Part shown: positions 5,766 to 11,040 of the stretch, one piece after another
Layout of the letters: every line of letters starts with the position of its first letter
Position numbering within the stretch: position 1 is the first letter of the stretch
NCBI GenBank assembly: GCA_903848435.1
Contig: CAINGG010000353.1
Coordinates: 1 to 11,040 of the forward strand
Direction: 5' to 3'
Length of the DNA: 11,040 nucleotides
Origin: an uncultured Actinomycetes bacterium
GTDB lineage: Bacteria; Actinomycetota; Actinomycetes; S36-B12
Made by a program: the position numbers and the translations under genes
The notes under the pieces: generated by a model
The model's database searches: none
Told to the model about the DNA's origin: nothing
The model's input: only the letters and a program-made list of their open reading frames with translations

Positions 5766-7199
5766 GTGAGCATCCGCCGCGATGAGCGTCCGGGCCTCCC
5801 GGGGCTCTTCGCCGACATGGCCGACAACTGCGATCGGCTCGGCGCACCGACCTACGCCGACCTCGCTGCCTGGATGTCGGAGTCCGTGGATGCCAGCGGT
5901 GAGCGACGGTCGCTGCTCGCCCCCTACGCCGATGCGCGGATCGGCGACATGGTGCCGCTGCGCCTCTTCGCGGCAGTGCATCGCATCGTTCTCGAACGCC
6001 GCGCCCCCGAACTCGCGCTCTTCTACGCATCGGTCGGTGGCACGCCGCCAGGGTCGGAGCGGGCGCGGGAGTCTTGTCGCTCAGCCTTCGCTGAGACGTT
6101 GGCCGAGCACGCCGCGGAGATCTCGGGGGGGCTCGTGCACTTCCCGCAGACCAATGAGGTCGGTCGCACGGCCGCTCTCGCCGGCGTGCTCGACTTCATC
6201 GGTGCGCAGTGGGGATTGCCGGTCCGGCTGCACGAGATCGGCTGCTCCGCGGGCCTTGCCCTGCGCGTGGATGAGCTCGTTGCCCAAGAAGTCGTCCCGG
6301 GGCCTTCGGTCCTGCCGACCCTCGTCGAGCGCATCGGCTGCGATACGCACCCGGTTGACCCGACAACGCAGGACGGCCGGCTCCTGCTCACGTCGTTCGT
6401 CTGGCCGGACCACGTGGACCGCTTCGAGCGCCTGCGCGCAGCCCTCGACATCGCCGCGCGCGTCCCGGCGACCGTGGTGCAGGAGGACGCGCTGTCGTTC
6501 GTCCGCGGACTGCGCCTTCGGGATGGTCAGGCCCTCGTGCTGTGGCACTCGGCCATGTGGATGTACCTGCCGCCGGATGAGCGCGACGCCATCGACGCTG
6601 AGATCGCGCGGCTGGGCGCGACGGCGTCGAACGATGCACCGCTCGTCCACGTGGCGCTCGAGCCCACGTCGGAGCTACCGGGCGAGCAGCACGTCTTCAA
6701 GCTGCGCGTCACCGCGTGGCCCGAGCTCGACGACGTGCCTCCCGGCATGACCGTGACCCTGGCGCGTACGCCGCCGGCCGGCGTGCCCGTGGATTGGTCG
6801 GTGCCGTGCGTCGGCGGGATCGTGCACGATGCGGGCGGGCGCCTGCTCGTGATCCAGCGTGGCCGCGAACCCGCGCGAGGCCTGTGGTCCCTCCCCGGAG
6901 GCCGCGTCCACCCCGGTGAGTCCTTCCGGGCAGCCGTGGCGCGCGAGGTGCGCGAGGAGACCGGGCTCGACGTCGTGCCGATGCGCATGGTCGGCGCTGT
7001 TGAGCGCACGGCACCGGATGGCGCGACGTACGACATCCGCGACTTCACGGCGTTGCCGGTCACGCAGGGCGAGCCGACGGCGGGCGACGACGCTGACGAC
7101 GCGCGCTGGGTCGGCATGGCGCAGTTGGTCGACCTGCCCACCTCGCCCGGACTCGTCGAGGCGCTCGAGGAATGGGATGTGCTGCCGACAGCGCCGTAG
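5766..7199 (+). CDS. DUF2332 - Nudix hydrolase fusion protein
   Basis: This 477-residue protein has two domains. Residues about 10-335 match DUF2332: PELALFYASVGGT, HFPQTNEVGRTAALAG (125-140), LHEIGCSAGLALRVDEL (155-171), VERIGCDTHPVDPT, FVWPDHVDRFERLRAALDIAARVP and VLWHSAMWMYLPP (258-270). The EIGCSAG and VVQEDAL segments look like motif I and a later acidic motif of Rossmann-fold SAM-dependent methyltransferases, though no methyltransferase activity is established for the family. Residues about 345-475 are a Nudix hydrolase with an intact box, GGRVHPGESFRAAVA followed by REVREETGL (378-401), so metal-dependent cleavage of a nucleoside diphosphate-type substrate is expected. Both domains are in one uninterrupted frame with no internal stop. 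The usual DUF2332 protein, as I remember it, lacks the Nudix half. It is transcribed alone and divergent from Pr6Pr. Substrate is unknown. Confidence 0.85.
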   Translation: MSIRRDERPGLPGLFADMADNCDRLGAPTYADLAAWMSESVDASGERRSLLAPYADARIGDMVPLRLFAAVHRIVLERRAPELALFYASVGGTPPGSERARESCRSAFAETLAEHAAEISGGLVHFPQTNEVGRTAALAGVLDFIGAQWGLPVRLHEIGCSAGLALRVDELVAQEVVPGPSVLPTLVERIGCDTHPVDPTTQDGRLLLTSFVWPDHVDRFERLRAALDIAARVPATVVQEDALSFVRGLRLRDGQALVLWHSAMWMYLPPDERDAIDAEIARLGATASNDAPLVHVALEPTSELPGEQHVFKLRVTAWPELDDVPPGMTVTLARTPPAGVPVDWSVPCVGGIVHDAGGRLLVIQRGREPARGLWSLPGGRVHPGESFRAAVAREVREETGLDVVPMRMVGAVERTAPDGATYDIRDFTALPVTQGEPTAGDDADDARWVGMAQLVDLPTSPGLVEALEEWDVLPTAP

Positions 7200-7258
7200 T
7201 CAGTCCCACTAGCGCCGTGCCCACCGGTCCCACCCCACCATCTGAACGAGTTAGGGAG

Positions 7259-7288
7259 ACTTATCGCGGCGCGTAAGTGTCTGTAAGT
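7259..7288. repeat. GTAAGT direct repeat with inverted ACTTA copy
   Basis: GTAAGT occurs at 7273-7278 and again at 7283-7288, exactly ten bases apart. The reverse complement ACTTA occurs at 7259-7263, giving a five-base inverted repeat around the loop TCGCGGCGCG. The cluster lies in the gap between two convergent genes, so it is not an obvious promoter operator. It may be a chance pattern or a remnant site. Confidence 0.35.
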
Positions 7289-7303
7289 CGATCAGACGCG
7301 ACC

Positions 7304-7320
7304 GGACCGCATCGCGGTCC
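7304..7320. terminator. Hairpin between convergent genes, probable bidirectional terminator
   Basis: GGACCGC and GCGGTCC form a perfect seven-base-pair stem around the three-base loop ATC. It lies about 105 bases after the plus-strand DUF2332-Nudix stop and 7 bases beyond the minus-strand hydrolase stop. There is no T tract on either side, as is often the case for actinobacterial terminators, so this call rests on the stem and its position. Confidence 0.5.
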
Positions 7321-7326
7321 TGCCGA

Positions 7327-8169
7327 TCAGGCGCGCCAAAGCGTGTCGAGGAGGGCGGCCGTCGCGTGGGGATCGTCCACCGCCGGGCTGTGCGCGGCGC
7401 CGGCGATGACGTGCGCTGTCGTGCCGAGTGCCGCGGCCATGGCGTCCTGCTCCGCCAGCGGCCAGACGTCGTCGTCCGCGCCGTAGACCACATGAGCGGA
7501 TACGCCGGCGCTCGCCAGCAGGTGCGTGCGGTCGGATTCCGTCAGCAGGATCTCGCCCATGGTGCGCAGGCCCCATGGATTGGTGGCGACGAAGCGCTCG
7601 CGCAGGAAGGCATGCACCTCGGGCGGGGGAAGAGGGCCGCCGGCCTGCAGGTCCATCTGCTCCTTGACGCGCCAGATCTCCGACATGGGCGTATCCGGCA
7701 GTGCCCCGATGAGTGCGGGAATCGCGCCGCGGCAGTCCTCCGGGATGGCACCCGGCCCCGAGCACAGCATGGTGATCGACGCGACGTCGGCCCCTGCGTC
7801 GATCACCGCTGAGCGGGCGACCAGGCCGCCGAGGGAATGCCCGACGATGTGGGCCGGCCCGGTGGCTGACGCGGCGACGTCACGAGCATCGGCACCGAGG
7901 AGTTCGAGTGCGTAGGCAGCAGGCTCGTCGGGGCCGGTGCTCTCCCATTGGCCGAGTTGGTCGAAGGCGATGACGCGCCAACCGCGCTCGGCGAGCGGCG
8001 CGAGCAGGTCGATGAAGTCTTCCTTGCTGCCGGTGAATCCGGGGACGAGGATGGCTGTGCCGCGGGGGTCCGTCGGCGAGATCTCCAGGGCGGCGCGCAC
8101 GCCGCGGGTCACCCCGATGTCGACCCGGCGGGCACCGTCGGGCAGCGAGAGGCGCAGCGGCGTGCTCAT
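7327..8169 (-). CDS. Alpha/beta-fold hydrolase
   Basis: This 280-residue cytosolic alpha/beta hydrolase shows the full catalytic set. The oxyanion-loop motif LVPGFTGSKEDF is at 41-52, the nucleophile elbow GHSLGG at 110-115 with S112, the acid in VVYGADDDVWP (227-237, probably D233), and the base H260 in AGAAHSP. A cap region lies between about 145 and 215. Length and layout fit esterases, lipases and C-C hydrolases; the substrate cannot be read from the sequence. The ATG at 8169 overlaps the rhlE stop codon as ATGA, so it is very likely translated from the rhlE transcript. The same frame stays open upstream into rhlE, but that stretch is the shadow of the helicase C-terminus. A hairpin just after its stop probably ends the operon. 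Confidence 0.88.
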   Translation of the reverse strand: MSTPLRLSLPDGARRVDIGVTRGVRAALEISPTDPRGTAILVPGFTGSKEDFIDLLAPLAERGWRVIAFDQLGQWESTGPDEPAAYALELLGADARDVAASATGPAHIVGHSLGGLVARSAVIDAGADVASITMLCSGPGAIPEDCRGAIPALIGALPDTPMSEIWRVKEQMDLQAGGPLPPPEVHAFLRERFVATNPWGLRTMGEILLTESDRTHLLASAGVSAHVVYGADDDVWPLAEQDAMAAALGTTAHVIAGAAHSPAVDDPHATAALLDTLWRA

Positions 8170-9674
8170 GCCTCGGCGGAGGAGGCCCCACTGCGACGGG
8201 TACGCCGGCGACGACGCGGTGCACCGTCGCCCGACTTCTCGGACTTCGGCTGATCGGACTTCGGCTTGTCTGACTTCGGCTTGTCGGACCGCGCGCGATC
8301 GGACGTCGGCCGGTCGGACTTCGCGCGGTCGCCGCCGCGGCGTTCCTTGGGCTTGGGCTTCTTGCCTGTCTCGCCGATGTCCTCGATCTCCTCGGCGGCA
8401 AGCCCTGCGCGCGTGCGCTCCTCCTCGGTCAGGCGCCCGGTCGCGTCGCGCGGGACGCCGAGGCCGGTGTAGACGTGATCGGAGGTGGAGTAGGTCTCGA
8501 GCGGATCCTTGAACGGCAGGCCGAGGATCTTGTCGATCATCTGCCAGCGCGCGACGTCTTCCCAGTCGACGAAGGTGACCGCAACGCCGCTGGCACCCGC
8601 GCGACCCGTGCGGCCAATGCGGTGGAGGTAGGTCTTCTCGTCGTCGGGGCACTCGTAGTTGATGACGTGCGTGACGCCGTCGACATCGATGCCGCGCGCG
8701 GCGACGTCGGTGGCCACGAGCACGTCGACCTTGCCCTTGCGGAAGGCTCGCAGGGCCTGCTCGCGGGCCCCCTGGCCGAGGTCTCCATGCACGGTGCCGA
8801 CGGCGAAGCCGCGCTCGGTCAGATCGTCCATGATCTTCTGGGCCTTGCGCTTGGTGCGAGTGAAGACCATCGTCAGCCCTCGGCCATCCGACTGGAGCAC
8901 GCGGGCCAGCAACTCGGGCTTGTCGAGCGGGTGCGCGCGCCACACATGCTGCTCGATGGCATCGACGGTGGCGCGGTCGTCACCGGGATCGGCGGCGCGG
9001 ATGTGAGTGGGCTGGGTCATGTAGCGACGGGCGAGGGCGACGATCTGCCCGGGCATGGTTGCCGAGAAGAGCATCGTCTGCCGGCTGGCGGGGATCTGCG
9101 ACACGATGCGCTCGACGTCGGGCAGGAAGCCCATGTCGAGCATCTCGTCGGCTTCGTCGAGCACGAGTACGCCGACGCGCGAGAGATCGAGCGAGCCGCG
9201 ATTGGCGAGGTCGATGAGCCGGCCGGGCGTGCCGACGACGACCTCGATCCCCTTGGCGAGGGCATCGACCTGCGGCTCGTAGGCGCGGCCGCCGTAGACG
9301 CTGAGCACCCGCAGGCGACGGTGCGTGCTGGCCTGCTCGAGGTCCTCGGCGACCTGGACGCACAGTTCGCGAGTCGGCACGACGACCAGGGCCTGGGGTG
9401 CGGCCCCGGGGGTGTCGTCGCGCGTGATCCGCTGCAGGAGCGGGATGCCGAAGCCGAGGGTCTTGCCGGTGCCGGTCTTGGCCTGGCCGATGAGGTCGCG
9501 ACCCTCCAGCGCCAGCGGCAGGGTCATCTCCTGGATGGGAAAGGCCCGCTCGATGCCGATATCGGCCAGTGCCTGGGCAATGTCGTCGTCGGCGCCAAGT
9601 TCGCGGAAGGTGGGGGCCTGCGTGAGGCTCTCCGTGCTGCTCAGTTGTGCTCCTGTGAGAGGGACCGCGGGCAC
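8166..9674 (-). CDS. rhlE: DEAD-box ATP-dependent RNA helicase RhlE
   Basis: This 502-residue DEAD-box helicase, an ATP-driven RNA remodeller, has all motifs: aromatic F23 and Q motif FPIQ (45-48), motif I AKTGTGKT (65-72), Ia PTREL (100-104), TPGR (149-152), II DEAD (173-176), III SAT (204-206), V ARGID (326-330) and VI HRIGRTGRAG (351-360). The core ends near residue 395 and is followed by a basic tail with six five-residue repeats and an arginine cluster (RRRRRTRR), probably for RNA binding. The GTG at 9674 is only weakly supported by a ribosome binding site. An AGGAG sits five bases before an in-frame CTG at 9644, which may be the true start and would give 492 residues. The neighbours (divergent ferritin-like gene, then DUF3107 and TetR) match the order I recall around mycobacterial rhlE. 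Confidence 0.93.
   Translation of the reverse strand: MPAVPLTGAQLSSTESLTQAPTFRELGADDDIAQALADIGIERAFPIQEMTLPLALEGRDLIGQAKTGTGKTLGFGIPLLQRITRDDTPGAAPQALVVVPTRELCVQVAEDLEQASTHRRLRVLSVYGGRAYEPQVDALAKGIEVVVGTPGRLIDLANRGSLDLSRVGVLVLDEADEMLDMGFLPDVERIVSQIPASRQTMLFSATMPGQIVALARRYMTQPTHIRAADPGDDRATVDAIEQHVWRAHPLDKPELLARVLQSDGRGLTMVFTRTKRKAQKIMDDLTERGFAVGTVHGDLGQGAREQALRAFRKGKVDVLVATDVAARGIDVDGVTHVINYECPDDEKTYLHRIGRTGRAGASGVAVTFVDWEDVARWQMIDKILGLPFKDPLETYSTSDHVYTGLGVPRDATGRLTEEERTRAGLAAEEIEDIGETGKKPKPKERRGGDRAKSDRPTSDRARSDKPKSDKPKSDQPKSEKSGDGAPRRRRRTRRSGASSAEA
8232..8321 (-). repeat. Six tandem 15-base units in the rhlE tail
   Basis: Codons 452-481 of rhlE form six units of five residues: KSDRP, TSDRA, RSDKP, KSDKP, KSDQP and KSEKS. 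At the DNA level this is a degenerate 15-base tandem array totalling 90 bases. It encodes an Arg/Lys-Ser-Asp rich disordered tail beyond the helicase core. Arrays of this kind can gain or lose units in frame. Confidence 0.8.
9650..9654 (-). promoter_or_regulatory. Ribosome binding site inside the annotated rhlE start region
   Basis: Minus-strand AGGAG is followed by CACAA and then an in-frame CTG (9644-9642, codon 11 counted from the GTG at 9674). Spacing is ideal, and there is no ATG, GTG or TTG at the right distance, which points to a CTG start. Confidence 0.4.
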
Positions 9675-9719
9675 CGCACCCTGAGGCGGGGGCGCCGACG
9701 CACGGTCTTCGTGGTCGTA

Positions 9720-9725
9720 AGTGTA
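9720..9725 (-). promoter_or_regulatory. Putative -10 box of rhlE
   Basis: Minus-strand TACACT lies 45 bases before the GTG at 9674. Transcription from it would start near 9713 and give a leader of about 40 bases to the GTG or about 70 to the CTG. A small GC hairpin (GGCG, CCCC, CGCC) lies in this leader. The -35 region is not recognisable. Confidence 0.35.
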
Positions 9726-9733
9726 CCTCCCAC

Positions 9734-9739
9734 TACGCT
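9734..9739 (+). promoter_or_regulatory. Putative -10 box of the ferritin-like gene, leaderless
   Basis: TACGCT is followed by exactly six bases and the ATG at 9746, with no ribosome binding site. The spacing is identical to the plus-strand starts at 2200 and 5766. Confidence 0.5.
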
Positions 9740-9745
9740 CGCGCC

Positions 9746-10429
9746 ATGACCGAGGACGCTGCGCTCTCGAACCCCGCGTATCGCGCAGCAGTCATCGACC
9801 TGCTCGGCGTACTCGCCTATGGCGAGCTCATGGCCTTCGAGCGGCTGGCCGCTGACGCTGCGCTCGCGCCGACGATTCGCGATGAGGCCGAGCTAGCCGC
9901 GATGGCCGATGCGGAATACCGGCACTTCACGAAGATCCGCGATCGGCTGTACGAGCTCGGCGTGGATCCCGGTGAGGCGATGGCGCCGTTCCGCCAGCCG
10001 CTGGAGAGCTTCCACGCGATGACCGCCCCCAGCGACTGGCTCGAAGGCCTCGTCAAGGCCTACGTTGGCGACGGCATCGGCATGGACTTCTACCGCGAGA
10101 TCGCGGTCTTCCTCGACCCGCAGACCCAGGCGCTGGTGCTCGACGTCTGCGCCGATCTCGGCCAGTCCGCGTTCGTCGTCGATCGCGTACGCGCGGCCAT
10201 CGAGGCCGACCCGCGTGTCGCAGGTCGACTGGCACTGTGGGCACGGCGGCTGGTGGGCGAAGCGCTCTCGCAGGCACAGCGCGTGGCGGCCGAGCGTGAT
10301 GCGCTGTCGGCCATGCTCATGGGAGACATGGCCGGGCCATCGATGGACCTCACGGCGATCGGCGAGATGTTCGGTCGACTGACCGACGAGCATTCGCGCC
10401 GCATGCAGGCACTGGGCCTGTCGTCCTAG
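9746..10429 (+). CDS. Ferritin-like fold protein (MiaE-like actinobacterial family)
   Basis: This is a 227-residue, mostly helical protein. It resembles the actinobacterial ferritin-like family that is sometimes annotated as a tRNA hydroxylase-like domain and that I recall next to rhlE in mycobacteria. A first half-site is visible: E27 in AYGELMAFE and the pair E57 and H60 in MADAEYRHF. The second half-site expected for a di-iron centre is less clear; candidates are D109 or E118 in GDGIGMDFYREIA and E172 or E183 in the last long helices. Iron binding is therefore plausible but not shown. There is no signal peptide or membrane segment. The gene is leaderless-looking, divergent from rhlE, and its stop lies in a CTAG shared with the convergent DUF3107 stop. 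True MiaE activity in tRNA modification is not supported by sequence alone. Confidence 0.78.
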   Translation: MTEDAALSNPAYRAAVIDLLGVLAYGELMAFERLAADAALAPTIRDEAELAAMADAEYRHFTKIRDRLYELGVDPGEAMAPFRQPLESFHAMTAPSDWLEGLVKAYVGDGIGMDFYREIAVFLDPQTQALVLDVCADLGQSAFVVDRVRAAIEADPRVAGRLALWARRLVGEALSQAQRVAAERDALSAMLMGDMAGPSMDLTAIGEMFGRLTDEHSRRMQALGLSS

Positions 10430-10650
10430 GCGGCGCCGAAGCCCACGCGGCGCGAGGCCGGCGGGCCGATCTCGACGTAGGCGAGGCGATCGGCGGGGAC
10501 CAGGATGCGATGCCCCTTGGCGTCCTCGAGCGTGAGCACGCCGCCGACCGATAGGGCCGCCTGCACGGCCGCGGCGATCTCGTCGGGGGTCTGGGCACTC
10601 TCGAGCACCATCTCGCGCGCGGCGTTCTGCACGCCGATCTTGACCTCCAC
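10426..10650 (-). CDS. DUF3107 small conserved actinobacterial protein
   Basis: This 74-residue protein is typical in length for the DUF3107 family, which is essentially confined to actinobacteria and has no known function. Recognisable parts are VKIGVQNAAREMVLES at the start, the helix TPDEIAAAVQAAL, the segment KGHRILVPADRLAYVEIG, and the end RRVGFGAA. The start is GTG 10650 with GGGAGG seven bases upstream. It follows the TetR gene after 53 bases on the same strand, an arrangement I recall from mycobacteria. A TAGCCT box in the gap may give it its own promoter. It converges on the ferritin-like gene and both stops use one CTAG. The fold looks like a small alpha/beta domain; no catalytic residues stand out. 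Confidence 0.88.
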   Translation of the reverse strand: MEVKIGVQNAAREMVLESAQTPDEIAAAVQAALSVGGVLTLEDAKGHRILVPADRLAYVEIGPPASRRVGFGAA

Positions 10651-10657
10651 CGCACGG

Positions 10658-10663
10658 CCTCCC
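10658..10663 (-). promoter_or_regulatory. Ribosome binding site of the DUF3107 gene
   Basis: Minus-strand GGGAGG stands seven bases before the GTG at 10650 and supports that start. Confidence 0.6.
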
Positions 10664-10682
10664 TGCCTTGTCGATTAGCGGC

Positions 10683-10688
10683 AGGCTA
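10683..10688 (-). promoter_or_regulatory. Possible -10 box of the DUF3107 gene
   Basis: Minus-strand TAGCCT lies in the gap after the TetR stop. A start near 10676 would give a leader of about 25 bases including the GGGAGG. Co-transcription from TetR is an alternative. Confidence 0.3.
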
Positions 10689-10703
10689 ACCCAGACGGGC
10701 CGA

Positions 10704-11040
10704 TCAGGCCGACGGCGGGTGCGACAGGGGGAAGCCGCCGATACCGCGCCACCCGAGCGAGGAGATGAGCTCGACGGCGGCGTCGCGCCGCAGGCCCTCG
10801 GGTTCGCGCAGCCACCGTCGAGCGGCGATCTGCGCCATGCCGAGCAATCCGGCAGCGAGGAGCTCGGCCTGGGCGTCGGACAGGCCGGTGTCCTCCGCGA
10901 TGACATCGGCCATCATCTGCGCGCATGCCGCGTCGGCCGCTTCCAGGCGATCGCGGACGACCGGCTCGTTGGGCAGGTCGCTTTCGAAGACCAGGCGGAA
11001 CGCCCCGTCGGGGTCGTCCATGAAGTCGAAGTAGGCCGAG
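10704..11040 (-). CDS. TetR-family transcriptional regulator, C-terminal part (cut by window edge)
   Basis: The frame is open from the window end and gives about 111 residues, beginning SAYFDFMDDPDGAFRLVFES and ending GGFPLSHPPSA. The part is alpha-helical, with VVRDRLEAADAACAQMMADV, SDAQAELLAAGLLGMAQIAA and LREPEGLRRDAAVELI, as in the ligand-binding and dimerisation half of TetR regulators. The DNA-binding helix-turn-helix would lie beyond 11040 and cannot be checked, so the call rests on this half and on the DUF3107 neighbour, which in actinobacteria commonly follows a TetR gene. The ATG at 11021 is internal because in-frame codons continue upstream. The ligand and targets are unknown. Confidence 0.75.
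   Translation of the reverse strand, partial: SAYFDFMDDPDGAFRLVFESDLPNEPVVRDRLEAADAACAQMMADVIAEDTGLSDAQAELLAAGLLGMAQIAARRWLREPEGLRRDAAVELISSLGWRGIGGFPLSHPPSA

Noticed and set aside
4601..5785. A 394-codon plus-strand frame across the end of the acyl-CoA dehydrogenase and the Pr6Pr gene
   Set aside because: It overlaps two well-supported genes in other frames and its Arg/Asp/Glu-rich sequence matches nothing I know.
7200..7326. Attachment site or mobile-element scar
   Set aside because: Only short repeats and one hairpin are present; there is no integrase, tRNA gene or paired flanking repeat in the window.
8170..8943. N-terminal extension of the hydrolase frame into rhlE
   Set aside because: The extension is the frameshifted shadow of the helicase C-terminus, and the hydrolase domain begins right after the ATG at 8169.
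8475..9749. A 424-codon open frame on the plus strand opposite rhlE
   Set aside because: It is antisense to a helicase with every conserved motif. The composition (repeated Gly, Ala, Asp, Val, His) is that of a reverse-complement shadow in GC-rich DNA, and no domain is recognisable.
10692..10706. Hairpin around the TetR stop codon (GGCC, GATCA, GGCC)
   Set aside because: The stem is only four base pairs with no T tract, so it is too weak to call a terminator.

Overview
The window reads as chromosomal DNA of a high-GC actinobacterium. The evidence is strong G/C bias at third codon positions, GTG starts, TANNNT -10 boxes a few bases ahead of start codons (leaderless genes), and two gene blocks whose order I recall from Mycobacterium and relatives. 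These are a CBS/MgtE_N protein, DUF1003 and Mrp on one side, and RhlE, a ferritin-like protein, DUF3107 and a TetR regulator on the other. I cannot name a genus. No rRNA, tRNA, CRISPR array, transposase or phage gene is visible, and coding density is high.

Layout. Positions 1-2154 (minus): a three-gene operon runs toward position 1 as CBS/MgtE_N protein, DUF1003 membrane protein, then mrp (Fe-S carrier ATPase, cut by the window edge), each junction being a 4-base ATGA overlap. Positions 2200-5009 (plus): a malyl-CoA-type lyase, a small membrane protein with an N-terminal J-domain, and an acyl-CoA dehydrogenase. The lyase and dehydrogenase resemble the pair found in actinobacterial ethylmalonyl-CoA pathway clusters. 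Positions 5006-5695 (minus): a six-helix Pr6Pr-family membrane protein. Positions 5766-7199 (plus): a fusion of a DUF2332 domain (methyltransferase-like) with a Nudix hydrolase. Positions 7200-7326: a convergent intergenic gap with a hairpin and small repeats. Positions 7327-9674 (minus): rhlE DEAD-box RNA helicase followed by an ATGA-overlapping alpha/beta hydrolase. Positions 9746-10429 (plus): a ferritin-like protein. Positions 10426-11040 (minus): a TetR regulator (C-terminal part only) followed by DUF3107.

How it works together. The first block links Fe-S cluster handling with a membrane protein and a putative Mg2+/nucleotide-sensing cytosolic protein. The second is acyl-CoA carbon metabolism with an unexplained J-domain protein embedded in it. 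The last block is RNA remodelling plus small conserved actinobacterial proteins. Three divergent promoter regions (2155-2199, 5696-5765, 9675-9745) set the transcription units. Two of the three convergent junctions are so tight that both stop codons lie in one CTAG tetranucleotide. The most unusual items are the DUF2332-Nudix fusion, the J-domain membrane protein, the shared CTAG stops, the recurrent leaderless promoter geometry, a 15-base tandem repeat in the rhlE tail, and a possible CTG start for rhlE. I do not see a clear novel multigene system.
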